Shown one piece after another: positions 7,861 to 16,527 of a stretch of 64,000 nt of DNA. Source of the DNA: an uncultured Shimia sp. (lineage in GTDB: Bacteria > Pseudomonadota > Alphaproteobacteria > Rhodobacterales > Rhodobacteraceae); the NCBI RefSeq assembly GCF_947493595.1, contig NZ_CANLRL010000002.1, positions 372,001 to 436,000 on the forward strand, in the 5' to 3' direction. The first letter of the stretch is position 1; the number at the start of each line of letters is the position of its first letter. A program made the translations under genes and the position numbers. Under the pieces are notes generated by a model. It was not told the origin of the DNA. It saw only the letters and a program-made list of their open reading frames with translations, and searched no databases.

Positions 7861-9099
7861 ATGAGCGAATTTCGTAAATGTGCCCGCACTGCCGAAGCCG
7901 CCATGCGCAGCGTTTTCCCCGCCACGCCTCTGCAGCTGAATGCCCATCTTTCCGCCCGCTTTGGTGCCGACATCTGGCTCAAGCGCGAAGACCTCACGCC
8001 TGTGCGGTCTTACAAGCTGCGCGGGGCTTTCAATGCCATGCGCAAAGTGCGCGCGAACAATCCAGAACAGCGGATATTTGTCTGTGCCAGTGCTGGCAAC
8101 CACGCCCAAGGTGTTGCCTATATGTGCAAGCATTTTGACGTTCAGGGCGTGATCTTCATGCCGGTCACCACGCCGCAGCAGAAGATCTTCAAGACGCAGG
8201 TGTTTGGCGGAGAAAATGTCGAAATCCGCCTTGTTGGAGATTATTTTGACGACACGCTGGCCGCGGCGCAGACCTATTGCGCTGAAGTTGATGCGGCCTT
8301 TTTGTCTCCGTTTGACGACGAAGATGTGATTGAGGGGCAGGCGTCGGTTGCGGTCGAAATTGAAGACCAACTTGGCCGTGTTCCGGATCACATCATTTTA
8401 CCCGTGGGCGGCGGCGGCTTGTCGTCTGGTGTGCACAGCTACTTTGCCGATGCGTTGACCTATACCCTAGTAGAGCCGGAAGGCGGCATGAGCCTCGCCG
8501 CTGCTCTGGACGCCGGTGCGCCAATCACTCTGGCGCATGTCGATAGCTTTGTGGACGGCGCTGCCGTCGCGCGCATTGGCGACAAAACTTTTGCCCGTCT
8601 GGCGGAGCTAAGACCGGAAGATGTGATTGCCGCTCCCGAAGACCGCATCTGCGCCACCATGCTGGAGATGCTCAATGTCGAGGGCATTGTGCTGGAACCC
8701 GCAGGTGCCTTGGCCGTGGACGCGCTTGTCGATGTGGCGGATCAGATCAAAGGCCAAACCGTTGTTTGTGTGACCTCGGGCGGAAATTTTGACTTTGAGC
8801 GACTGCCTGAAGTCAAAGAACGCGCGCAGCGTTACTCTGGGGTCAAAAAATACTTCATCCTGCGCATACCGCAGCGTCCGGGCGCTCTGCGTGATTTTCT
8901 CGAAACACTGGGCCCGGAAGATGACATCGCGCGGTTTGAGTACCTCAAAAAATCGGCACGCAACTTCGGCTCGGTTCTCATAGGCATCGAGACACGGAAA
9001 CCGGAAAATTTCGATGCCTTGTTTGAGCGCATTGAGGCTGCGGGCATGACCTATACCGACATCACCAATGACGAGACGCTGGGTCAGTTTGTGCTCTAG
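7861..9099 (+). CDS. ilvA: Threonine ammonia-lyase (threonine deaminase)
   Basis: A PLP enzyme converting threonine to 2-oxobutanoate and ammonia, the entry step to isoleucine. It is 412 aa, the shorter form with a single C-terminal ACT-like domain. K52 in the segment RSYKLRGAFNAM is the Schiff-base lysine. ASAGNHAQGVAY is the substrate loop and LPVGGGGLSSG the glycine loop holding the PLP phosphate. The C-terminal FILRIPQRPGALRDFLETL is the regulatory ACT-like part. The ribosome site before ATG 7861 is weak (CAGGG). The 188 bp that follow hold no gene I can support. Confidence 0.93.
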   Translation: MSEFRKCARTAEAAMRSVFPATPLQLNAHLSARFGADIWLKREDLTPVRSYKLRGAFNAMRKVRANNPEQRIFVCASAGNHAQGVAYMCKHFDVQGVIFMPVTTPQQKIFKTQVFGGENVEIRLVGDYFDDTLAAAQTYCAEVDAAFLSPFDDEDVIEGQASVAVEIEDQLGRVPDHIILPVGGGGLSSGVHSYFADALTYTLVEPEGGMSLAAALDAGAPITLAHVDSFVDGAAVARIGDKTFARLAELRPEDVIAAPEDRICATMLEMLNVEGIVLEPAGALAVDALVDVADQIKGQTVVCVTSGGNFDFERLPEVKERAQRYSGVKKYFILRIPQRPGALRDFLETLGPEDDIARFEYLKKSARNFGSVLIGIETRKPENFDALFERIEAAGMTYTDITNDETLGQFVL

Positions 9100-9287
9100 G
9101 TCGCCCAGGCCATTTGCTTAAGACTTATGATACCCGCGCCACAAAAGTCCAAACGCGGGCCGCATGGGTACTGGAAAAGCCTAACGGCGCATCAAAATGC
9201 ACAACGATTCGCCCAGGGCACTCCTTGGGTGATTCAAAAGTCTACTTTTTGACGGCGCCGTTTCCGGCCATATCAGGGGGCCGCTTT

Positions 9288-9611
9288 TCAGGCGGCAGCG
9301 AGCTTTTGCGCAAACACGCCTTTGCTTTCTTCAAACGATGCCAGGATTGCGGGCACGTCTACCGTGTCACCTTTGCCTGCGGCGGCCGCCGCTTCGCCAG
9401 CTTGGCACAGTTGCGAGAAAGTTTGGAAACCAAGGTTTAACGCGCCGCCCTTAAGAAAGTGCAGGTCAGCCTCAAGGGTGGCAATGTCCGGAGTTTCACG
9501 AAGGCGCGCAATCACTTCCTCAACTTCGTCCAGAAAGAGTTCCACCACTTCACCAAAGTCTTCCGCGCCGATTTCGTCGCGCAGTTCCTCTACTCGTTCC
9601 CAGTCAATCAT
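9288..9611 (-). CDS. Histidine phosphotransfer (HPt) domain protein
   Basis: A 107-aa stand-alone HPt module. H51 in DLHFLKGGALNLGF is the predicted phosphorylated histidine, fitting the HPt pattern H-x-L-K-G-x-A-x-x-L-G. The whole protein is a predicted helical bundle. The second of two ATGs (9611) is chosen because Shine-Dalgarno GAGGAA lies 6 bp before it and touches the first ATG (9617). It is divergent from the receiver-phosphatase gene, which suggests the two exchange phosphate in one signalling chain. No histidine kinase is nearby. Confidence 0.85.
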   Translation of the reverse strand: MIDWERVEELRDEIGAEDFGEVVELFLDEVEEVIARLRETPDIATLEADLHFLKGGALNLGFQTFSQLCQAGEAAAAAGKGDTVDVPAILASFEESKGVFAQKLAAA

Positions 9612-9776
9612 GGGCATTTCCTCATTATTCACCCCTAGACAGTGACAGAAAAGTGTTAACAAATCCTACACGATAAAATTTGAACTATCTCATTTTTACT
9701 TTTGACGGCATGTTAAGTAGCAAGACCATAGTTGTGTTACGAAAGAAGTCAAAATTTGTACAAAGGTCAGGGAAGC

Positions 9777-11048
9777 TTGTCGGCCAACACTGTAAAATCC
9801 GCTGAGACGAATGATGCGCCCGATATGGGTGTGATCAAACGCGTGTTGCTGGTTGATGACAGCCGCGTGCAGCGTCGCATTCTGAGCTTGTCGCTCAAAC
9901 GGGACGGTTATGACGTGATCGAGGCGGCCTCCGGTCAGGAGGCCCTTGATATCTGCCGCGAAGAGCTGCCGGATCTGATTTTGTCAGACTGGATGATGCC
10001 AGGCATGTCCGGTCTGGAGTTTTGCCGCGCCTTCCGGGAGTTGAGTGCAGAGACCTACGGGTACTTCATTCTTTTGACCTCTAAGAGTGAAAAAACTGAG
10101 GTTGCTCAAGGGTTTGATGCCGGTGCGGATGATTTCTTGACCAAGCCTGTGAACGGCTACGAACTGCGCGCGCGGATCTCTGCGGCGGAGCGGATCCTGC
10201 GTATGGAGCGCGAGCTCACCGACAAGAACAAAGTGATCTCGGAAACGCTGGATGAACTTCAGCGCCTGTATGACTCGCTGGACAATGACTTGCTTGCCGC
10301 CAAGAAGTTGCAGCAATCGCTTGTACCCGAACGGTTCAAAGATTTTGATCGCGGCGCGGTGTCGCTGCTGCTGCAATCCTCCGGCCATGTGGGCGGCGAT
10401 TTGGTTGGTCACTATAAAATCAGCGACACGCGAATCGGTTTGTATGCCATCGATGTGTCGGGGCATGGAATCAGCTCTGCGTTGATTACTGCCCGTCTTG
10501 CTGGCTACCTTTCCGCGACGTCACCGGAACATAATGTGGCGATGCAGGTGGAAAAGGACGGCACAACGTCTCACCTGCCGCCCGCCGAAGTTGTTGCGCG
10601 CCTTAATGAAATCATCTTGGACGAGATGGAAACCGAGCACTATTTCACGATGTTGCTCGCCGATGTCGATCTTGCCACAGGACACGTTATCCTTGCACAG
10701 GCTGGTCATCCACATCCTGTGATCCAGCGTGCGGATGGGTCAATTGAACAAGAAGGTCCTGGGGGGCTGCCGGTTGGTTTGATCCCAGGTGCCGAGTTCT
10801 CCCAATTCAGCATCGACCTCAAAACAGGCGACCGCCTGTTCTTGCTGTCTGATGGCGTGACTGAATGTCCGGACACGGCCAATGGCTTGCTGGGCGAGGA
10901 AGGTCTTGAGGCGTTGATGGTCGATCTGGCCGGCCACGATCTCGAAGACACATTGCAAGCCATGGTCTGGAAGCTCGATGAGTTCTCCGGTGGCAAAGGC
11001 TTCCCCGACGATGTGTCTGGCATTCTTTTGGAATACCGCGGCACCTAA
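9777..11048 (+). CDS. Response regulator fused to PP2C-type (RsbU/SpoIIE) serine phosphatase
   Basis: About 423 aa. The N-terminal receiver domain (VIKRVLLVDDSRVQRRIL ... LPDLILSDWMMPGMSG) has the acidic pair DD and phosphorylatable aspartate near residue 71, with the lysine in FLTKPVNGYE. A coiled linker (ELTDKNKVISETLDELQRLY) leads into an RsbU-type phosphatase domain: HVGGDLVGHYKI, AIDVSGHGISSALIT, FLLSDGVTECPD, with metal-binding aspartates. This architecture dephosphorylates an anti-sigma-factor antagonist in other bacteria; no such partner is seen here. The start is uncertain: TTG 9777 has AAAGG 10 bp upstream, and TTG 9732 or ATG 9826 are alternatives. It is paired with the divergent HPt gene. 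Confidence 0.88.
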   Translation: MSANTVKSAETNDAPDMGVIKRVLLVDDSRVQRRILSLSLKRDGYDVIEAASGQEALDICREELPDLILSDWMMPGMSGLEFCRAFRELSAETYGYFILLTSKSEKTEVAQGFDAGADDFLTKPVNGYELRARISAAERILRMERELTDKNKVISETLDELQRLYDSLDNDLLAAKKLQQSLVPERFKDFDRGAVSLLLQSSGHVGGDLVGHYKISDTRIGLYAIDVSGHGISSALITARLAGYLSATSPEHNVAMQVEKDGTTSHLPPAEVVARLNEIILDEMETEHYFTMLLADVDLATGHVILAQAGHPHPVIQRADGSIEQEGPGGLPVGLIPGAEFSQFSIDLKTGDRLFLLSDGVTECPDTANGLLGEEGLEALMVDLAGHDLEDTLQAMVWKLDEFSGGKGFPDDVSGILLEYRGT

Positions 11049-11054
11049 CCTAGG

Positions 11055-11492
11055 TTAGCGCAAAAATTGGGCCGTAAAATGCCGGTCTCCGGCATTGCCC
11101 AGCTGCGTGACCGCGTCTTCAATACCCATCCACACCGCCGCATGCCCGGGCTCGCTTGGCAGCCCAATCCGCAGGGTGGGTGTTGCCAGATAGATCGTAC
11201 AGAGTTTCTCGGCCCAGAGGTCATACTCTGGCATAAAGGTAAACCGGCGAAACGCACCCAGCCGTCGCGGTTTGGCAATGCGATACCCGGTTTCCTCAAA
11301 CACCTCCCGCATCAACGCCACCACAGGGCTTTCTCCGGGATCAATCCCGCCGCCTGGCAGTTGGAATTCCGGCGTGGGTTCAGCCTGATGGGTGAGCAGT
11401 ATTTGGTCGCCCTGAAGCAAAACCGCATAGGCCCCGGGGCGCATTGTGTAGCGCACATCTTTGCGCGGCGGTGTTCCAAAACGTGGTATCAT
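11055..11492 (-). CDS. Nudix hydrolase
   Basis: A 145-aa protein with a complete Nudix box, GGGIDPGESPVVALMREV followed by FEETGY, which fits G-x5-E-x7-R-E-U-x-E-E-x-G-U. The glutamates bind the divalent metals used to hydrolyse a nucleoside diphosphate linked to another group. Substrate is not predictable. It is convergent with the receiver-phosphatase gene, with only 6 bp between stop codons, and the two TAA stops form a 14-bp perfect palindrome at 11045-11058. Confidence 0.88.
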   Translation of the reverse strand: MIPRFGTPPRKDVRYTMRPGAYAVLLQGDQILLTHQAEPTPEFQLPGGGIDPGESPVVALMREVFEETGYRIAKPRRLGAFRRFTFMPEYDLWAEKLCTIYLATPTLRIGLPSEPGHAAVWMGIEDAVTQLGNAGDRHFTAQFLR

Positions 11493-11570
11493 GCGTGAAA
11501 CCCCTTTTTCCTGCTCTTGCTGGCCCTATATAGTCGCGGTATGGCAAGGGAAGGCCGATAAGGAAACCCC

Positions 11571-12575
11571 ATGAAAGCTGCAAGCAACATTGCCTGGGAC
11601 GACACAGTGCTGCCGTTCCAGCTGGACAACTCTGATATTCGCGGGCGCGTGGCCCGTCTTGATGGCGTGCTCTCCGGCGTGCTCAAACAACATGCCTATC
11701 CGGAAACGGTAGAAGCGTTGGTGGCTGAAATGGCCCTGCTGACCGCATTGATCGGCCAGACCATCAGTCTGCGCTGGAAGCTGTCGCTTCAGGTGCAAAC
11801 CAATGGCCCTGTGCGTATGATTGCGACCGATTACTACGCGCCAACTGCCGAGGGTGAGCCCGCCCGTATTCGCGCCTATGCCAGCTTTGACGAGGAGCGC
11901 CTGACCGATGGCACCCCGTTTGAACAGCTGGGCAACGGCTACTTTGCGGTTCTGATCGATCAGGGCGACGGGATGAAGCCGTATCAAGGCATCTCCGGTC
12001 TTGTGGGCGGTTCGTTGCAAGCCTCGGCTGAGGCGTATTTTGCGCAATCCGAACAGCTGGCCACCCGCTTCTCGTTGAAGTTCGGCAAATCCGTTGAGCC
12101 CGGCGTGGGCGAGCATTGGCGTGCTGGCGGCATCATGTTGCAGCACATGCCCAAGGCGAGCCCCGAAGTCTCTGGCGAAGGCGGCAGTGGCGAAAGCGGC
12201 TACCTCTTGGCCAAAGATGTGGTCAATGAGGAAGACGCTGAAAACTGGAACCGCGCCAATATCCTGCTCGACAGCGTTGAAGAGCTGGAAATGATCGGCC
12301 CCTCCGTGCCACCAACGGACCTTTTGGTGCGTTTGTTCCACGAGGAAGCGCCACGTGTCTATGACGCACAGATGGTCAAATTTGGCTGTACCTGTTCGGA
12401 GGAGCGCGTGCGCCAGTCTTTGTCGATTTACTCGGCCAAGGACATTGCCACCATGACCAAAGACAACGGGCGCGTGACGGCCGATTGCCAGTTCTGCGGC
12501 GCGCATTACGATCTCGATCCGACCACGGTTGGGTTTGAGGCCAAGACTGCGGGTACAGATGCCAAAGGCGCCTGA
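11571..12575 (+). CDS. hslO: Redox-regulated chaperone Hsp33
   Basis: A cytoplasmic holdase chaperone that is activated when its zinc centre is oxidised. It is 334 aa, typical for alphaproteobacterial Hsp33. The N-terminal domain has DDTVLPFQLDNSDIRGRVAR and ALLTALIGQTISLRWKLSLQ. The C-terminal zinc site uses C273 and C275 (FGCTCSEERV) and C306 and C309 (CQFCGAHY), so the redox switch is intact. It heads an operon with the Nudix/CoA hydrolase and CCA-adding enzyme: the next start lies inside this gene. Confidence 0.95.
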   Translation: MKAASNIAWDDTVLPFQLDNSDIRGRVARLDGVLSGVLKQHAYPETVEALVAEMALLTALIGQTISLRWKLSLQVQTNGPVRMIATDYYAPTAEGEPARIRAYASFDEERLTDGTPFEQLGNGYFAVLIDQGDGMKPYQGISGLVGGSLQASAEAYFAQSEQLATRFSLKFGKSVEPGVGEHWRAGGIMLQHMPKASPEVSGEGGSGESGYLLAKDVVNEEDAENWNRANILLDSVEELEMIGPSVPPTDLLVRLFHEEAPRVYDAQMVKFGCTCSEERVRQSLSIYSAKDIATMTKDNGRVTADCQFCGAHYDLDPTTVGFEAKTAGTDAKGA

Positions 12576-13167
12576 TCTGCTCCAACCCATCAAGGCCGCG
12601 CTGTCCCGCGACAGCGCGGCCTCTTCTGATTTTGATCTCAACCCAGATGTGGTTCTGCCCAAGGGCCGTGAGCTGCGCCCTGCCGGTGTGCTTGTGCCCA
12701 TCGAGATCAGACAAGACATCCCCCACGTTATTCTGACCAAGCGCGCCAGCCATCTGAAACACCATCCGGGTCAGATTTCCTTTCCCGGTGGCAAGCAAGA
12801 CGACGGCGACGCAGATGTGGTTGCCGCCGCCTTGCGGGAAGCACGCGAAGAAATTGGCCTGCCTTCGGATAATGTCGAAGTGCTGGGGACTTTGCCTACT
12901 CATGAAACCGTCACCAGCTTTCTGGTTACACCGGTTTTGGGCCACGTTAGAGACGCTTTTGACGTGATCCCCGAGCCGGGTGAGGTCGAGGAGGTCTTTT
13001 CCGTGCCACTGTCTCACGTGACGGATCCGGCCTTATTCTCGATCCAATCCCGCCGCTGGCAAGGTCAACGCCGTCACTACTTCACCGTGCCCTTTGGCCC
13101 CTATTATATCTGGGGAGCCACTGCCCGCATTCTGCGCGGTTTGGCGGAACAGGTGTCAGGCGCATGA
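12559..13167 (+). CDS. CoA pyrophosphatase-type Nudix hydrolase
   Basis: A 202-aa protein of the NudL/PCD1-type Nudix family, which cleaves CoA and related thioesters to 4'-phosphopantetheine forms. It shows the UPF0035 lead-in RASHLKHHPGQISFPGGKQD followed by the Nudix box (GGKQDDGDADVVAAALREAR then EEIGL). The ATG at 12559 overlaps hslO by 17 bp, and its own stop overlaps the CCA gene by ATGA. This tight order hslO-nudix-cca implies translational coupling. NudL is the closest named relative; actual substrate unverified. Confidence 0.88.
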   Translation: MPKAPDLLQPIKAALSRDSAASSDFDLNPDVVLPKGRELRPAGVLVPIEIRQDIPHVILTKRASHLKHHPGQISFPGGKQDDGDADVVAAALREAREEIGLPSDNVEVLGTLPTHETVTSFLVTPVLGHVRDAFDVIPEPGEVEEVFSVPLSHVTDPALFSIQSRRWQGQRRHYFTVPFGPYYIWGATARILRGLAEQVSGA

Positions 13168-14321
13168 AGGTCTCCGGTGATTGGCTGACGGCCGCCCCGA
13201 CTCAAGCGGTTTGCGCTATGTTAGAGACACATGGACATCAGGCTCTGCTGGTAGGTGGCTGCGTGCGCAACGCGCTTTTGGGCGCGCCGGTGAATGACAT
13301 CGATATCTCCACTGACGCCCGTCCGGAACGGGTAATGGAACTCGCCAAAAATGCGGGTCTCAACGCCATTCCCACTGGCATAGAGCACGGCACCGTCACC
13401 GTGGTGGCGGATGGCATTCCGCACGAGATCACCACCTTCCGCCATGATGTGGAAACCGATGGCCGCCGCGCGGTTGTTGCCTTCTCTGACGATGTCGAAG
13501 ATGACGCCCGCCGCCGTGACTTCACCATGAACGCGCTTTACGCCCGATCTGACGGCACCGTGGTTGACCCACTGGGGGGGCTCAAAGACCTCAAAGCCCG
13601 CCGCCTGCGTTTTATCGACAACGCCGAAGACCGCATCCGCGAAGACTACCTGCGCATCCTGCGATACTTCCGGTTTCACGCATATTACGGTGATCCAGCC
13701 GAAGGCATGGACCCCGAAGCGCTTGCCGCCATCGCGGCCAACATTGACGGGCTGGCTTCTCTGTCGCGCGAACGCGTCGGCAGTGAGACCGTAAAACTCA
13801 TGGGCGCCCCCGATCCGGCCTCTGCCGTGGCGGCCATGCGCCAGACCGGCGCACTCACCGCTATCCTCCCGGGCACGGATGATCGCGCCCTGGCGCCTCT
13901 CGTACATCTGGAAGAATTGCACACGGTGGCCATTGATCCAATCCGCCGTCTGACGGTGTTGGGTGGCGGCAATGTTGCCGAGGCTTTGCGGTTGTCCAAA
14001 AAAGCCGCTCGCCATCGCGACGTGCTGCGCAACGGCCTTGAGTCCTCTGACACCGCCGGTGCGCTGGGCTATCGTTTTGGCGAAGAGGCCGCCACCTCGA
14101 TCCTGCTCCTTCGGGCTGCAATGTTTGAATCGCTGTTGATGCCAGACACACTTGTCACCGCAAGAGCAGGTGCTGAGGCCTCCTTCCCAATCCGTCCTGC
14201 GGACCTCATTGACCGGTTTCAGGGCGCGGCGCTGGGCAAGGCGCTCAAAGAGCTCGAATCACGTTGGATCGCCTCTAACTTCGCGCTGACCAAGGCTGAA
14301 CTATTGGACACGCTTTCCTGA
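13164..14321 (+). CDS. cca: CCA tRNA nucleotidyltransferase / poly(A) polymerase family
   Basis: Adds or repairs the 3' CCA end of tRNA. It is 385 aa, class II nucleotidyltransferase superfamily. The N-terminal motif HQALLVGGCVRNALLG with NDIDIST gives the glycine-rich loop and the DxD metal aspartates. FRHDVETDGRR, RRDFTMNALYA and EDRIREDYLRILRYFRFHA are conserved neck motifs. It could formally be a poly(A) polymerase, but alphaproteobacteria usually have a single such enzyme, annotated as CCA-adding. ATGA overlap with the upstream Nudix gene. Confidence 0.9.
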   Translation: MKVSGDWLTAAPTQAVCAMLETHGHQALLVGGCVRNALLGAPVNDIDISTDARPERVMELAKNAGLNAIPTGIEHGTVTVVADGIPHEITTFRHDVETDGRRAVVAFSDDVEDDARRRDFTMNALYARSDGTVVDPLGGLKDLKARRLRFIDNAEDRIREDYLRILRYFRFHAYYGDPAEGMDPEALAAIAANIDGLASLSRERVGSETVKLMGAPDPASAVAAMRQTGALTAILPGTDDRALAPLVHLEELHTVAIDPIRRLTVLGGGNVAEALRLSKKAARHRDVLRNGLESSDTAGALGYRFGEEAATSILLLRAAMFESLLMPDTLVTARAGAEASFPIRPADLIDRFQGAALGKALKELESRWIASNFALTKAELLDTLS

Positions 14322-14415
14322 CACCGTCGGGCTGATCTGATCGGCGTGTTGCGTCGCCAAACCGCGCAACAGCTTGCGCGCGTTGTGTTTACCCAATCGG
14401 CGCTCCACAAAACCC

Positions 14416-14464
14416 CACCTCCGCAAAACAGTCAAAATACCGACGCGATACCGACGTGCCAAAG
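14416..14464 (+). repeat. 49-bp dispersed repeat with two tandem 11-bp units, copy A
   Basis: Units AAATACCGACG (14435-14445) and CGATACCGACG (14446-14456) abut, preceded by CACCTCCGCAAAACAGTC and followed by TGCCAAAG. The whole block matches the reverse complement of 42361-42409 at 45 of 49 positions. The four differences fall in and next to the tandem units. It reads toward the ABC exporter gene, 184 bp downstream. Confidence 0.75.
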
Positions 14465-14542
14465 GTCGGGTAAATCTTAGGTTGACGCAAACGCAACACT
14501 GCGCCAGCATGCCGACAGCTCAAACATGAGAAGGAGTGCAAG

Positions 14543-14569
14543 ATGTATCGCGGGATCTGGTTTTCATAA
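14543..14569 (+). CDS. Possible 8-residue leader peptide ORF
   Basis: ATG-TAT-CGC-GGG-ATC-TGG-TTT-TCA-TAA encodes MYRGIWFS. It is preceded at the right distance by AGAAGGAG, the strongest ribosome site in this intergenic region. It lies between copy A of the dispersed repeat and the ABC exporter, whose own ribosome site (AGGA) is weaker. It may be a regulatory upstream ORF. Chance cannot be excluded at this length. Confidence 0.3.
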   Translation: MYRGIWFS

Positions 14570-14647
14570 GCCAATCTGACCGCTGTGGCGGCCAGAGATG
14601 GCGAGTCACTTCATTTTGCACAATCCACTGTTTTTCAGGACATTCTC

Positions 14648-16489
14648 ATGTTCAAGTTCTTCGAGACCCTTGTTGACCCTTATTGCGACTACGACGAAGT
14701 AGATGCGCCCCCCACAAAGCTGTGGCCCTTTATGCGCGACTACGCCCGGCCATTCCGCAAAGTCTTTGTTTTTGCTACGATAATGTCGGTCATCGTGGCC
14801 GCTGTGGAGATCGGTCTGATCGCCTACATGGGCCGCATTGTGGACCTGTTGAGCGGCGACCCTGCGCAAGTCTGGGCGGATCACGGCACTGAGTTCATTC
14901 TGGTCATCCTGTTCGTCCTCTTCCTACGCCCTGCATTGCAGGCGTTTGACGTGCTTCTGCTCAACAACACACTGCTGCCAAACTTCGGCACTTTGATCCG
15001 CTGGCGCGCGCATAAACATGTTTTGCGTCAATCGGTTGGCTGGTTTGAGAATGACTTCGCCGGCCGCATTGCCAACCGGATTATGCAGACCCCGCCTGCA
15101 GCGGGTGAGGCGGTGTTTCAGGTGTTTGACGCCATCACCTTCTCCATCGCCTATGTGGTGGGTGCGGCCATCCTTTTGGCCGATGCCGACCCGCGTTTGG
15201 TGCTGCCGATGCTGGGCTGGCTTGTGTTCTATGGTTTCTTGGTAAAATGGACTGTGAAACGGGTTGGTCCAGCCTCGCAAAAAGCCTCTGATGCACGTTC
15301 CAAAGTTACCGGTCGTGTGGTGGATGCCTATACAAACATCCACTCCGTGAAGCTTTTTGCGCACAACAAGCGCGAGCTGGAGTATGCCAAGGAAGCCATT
15401 GAATATTCACGTGAAACCTTTCAGGCGGAAATGCGTATTTTCACGTTGATGGATGTGATGCTCGTGTTGCTCAATGGCGTGTTGATCGTGAGCGTTGTGG
15501 GCTGGGCCATCTGGCTTTGGATGCAAGGATTGGCCAGCGTGGGTGTCGTGGCTGCGGCCACCGCCTTGAGCCTGCGCTTGAACGCCATGACCGGCTGGAT
15601 CATGTGGGCGCTGACCTCCTTCTTCCGTCAATTGGGAGTTGTTGCCGAAGGTATGGAAACCATCGCGCAACCGATTGATTTGGTTGATTCCAAAGACGCC
15701 AAACCGCTGGAGTTTACCTCAGGCAAGATCGAGCTTGATGGCTTGTCACACCACTATGGGCGCGACAGCGGCGGGTTGGACAACATCAGCCTCACCATCG
15801 CGCCGGGTGAAAAGGTCGGGCTGATTGGCCGGTCTGGGGCAGGTAAGTCCACGTTGGTGAAGCTTCTTTTGAGGTTCTACGACACTGAGCAGGGGCGCAT
15901 TCTGATTGACGGTCAGGACATTTCGACGGTCACTCAAGACAGCCTGCGCGACAAAATTGGCATGGTGCAACAGGACAGTTCGCTGCTGCACAGATCTGTT
16001 CGTGACAATTTGCTATACGGGTATCCGAATGCCTCAGAAGCGCAGATGATCGCGGCGGCAAAGAAAGCAGAAGCACATGACTTCATTCTGGACCTCGAAG
16101 ACCCAGAAGGACGTACAGGATATGATGCGCATGTGGGGGAGCGCGGTGTAAAACTCTCCGGTGGACAGCGGCAGCGTATCACTCTTGCGCGCGTGATCCT
16201 GAAAGACGCACCGATTCTGCTGCTTGATGAGGCGACCAGCGCTTTGGACAGCGAAGTTGAAGCCGCCATTCAGCGTACGCTTTATGGCATGATGGCGGGG
16301 AAATCCGTGATTGCGATTGCGCACCGCTTGTCCACGATTGCCGAAATGGACCGCATACTGGTTCTGGATCAGGGGCGTATTGTGGAGCAGGGCAGTCACG
16401 GAGAGCTCTTGGCGCAGAACGGCCTCTATGCCGGTTTCTGGGCGCGTCAGTCCGGCGGTTTTTTGAATGCGGATGACGCGGCCGAGTAA
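14648..16489 (+). CDS. ABC exporter, fused membrane and ATPase domains
   Basis: A 613-aa half-transporter. The N-terminal six-helix membrane domain spans about residues 35-320 (for example VFVFATIMSVIVAAVEIGLI and ILVILFVLFLRPALQAFDVL). The ATPase domain has Walker A GRSGAGKST (about 394-402), the Q-loop MVQQDSSLLH, signature LSGGQRQRI (about 501) and Walker B ILLLDEATSALD (about 522). All catalytic motifs are intact. It is of the MsbA/lipid or multidrug exporter type and probably works as a homodimer. ATG 14648 is chosen over an upstream in-frame start. Substrate unknown; the upstream region carries copy A of the repeat. Confidence 0.92.
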   Translation: MFKFFETLVDPYCDYDEVDAPPTKLWPFMRDYARPFRKVFVFATIMSVIVAAVEIGLIAYMGRIVDLLSGDPAQVWADHGTEFILVILFVLFLRPALQAFDVLLLNNTLLPNFGTLIRWRAHKHVLRQSVGWFENDFAGRIANRIMQTPPAAGEAVFQVFDAITFSIAYVVGAAILLADADPRLVLPMLGWLVFYGFLVKWTVKRVGPASQKASDARSKVTGRVVDAYTNIHSVKLFAHNKRELEYAKEAIEYSRETFQAEMRIFTLMDVMLVLLNGVLIVSVVGWAIWLWMQGLASVGVVAAATALSLRLNAMTGWIMWALTSFFRQLGVVAEGMETIAQPIDLVDSKDAKPLEFTSGKIELDGLSHHYGRDSGGLDNISLTIAPGEKVGLIGRSGAGKSTLVKLLLRFYDTEQGRILIDGQDISTVTQDSLRDKIGMVQQDSSLLHRSVRDNLLYGYPNASEAQMIAAAKKAEAHDFILDLEDPEGRTGYDAHVGERGVKLSGGQRQRITLARVILKDAPILLLDEATSALDSEVEAAIQRTLYGMMAGKSVIAIAHRLSTIAEMDRILVLDQGRIVEQGSHGELLAQNGLYAGFWARQSGGFLNADDAAE

Positions 16490-16527
16490 AATTTGACCTT
16501 GTGCCCGTCCCCCACTAAGGGACGGGC

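Larger units (their letters stand above)
14322..14647. other. 326-bp intergenic region between cca and the ABC exporter
   Basis: No protein-coding gene of normal size is supported. The stretch holds the 49-bp dispersed repeat with tandem 11-bp units (14416-14464) and an 8-codon ORF with a strong Shine-Dalgarno (14543-14569). Both are listed separately. I see no intrinsic terminator with a clear U-tract and no tRNA. Confidence 0.6.

Noticed and set aside
9100-9287. Intrinsic terminator after ilvA
   Set aside because: Only weak pairing (CCCGCG with CGCGGG at long distance) and no T run was seen.
11526-12740. 404-codon open frame opposite hslO
   Set aside because: The plus strand encodes Hsp33 with intact zinc cysteines; the antisense frame has no family similarity.
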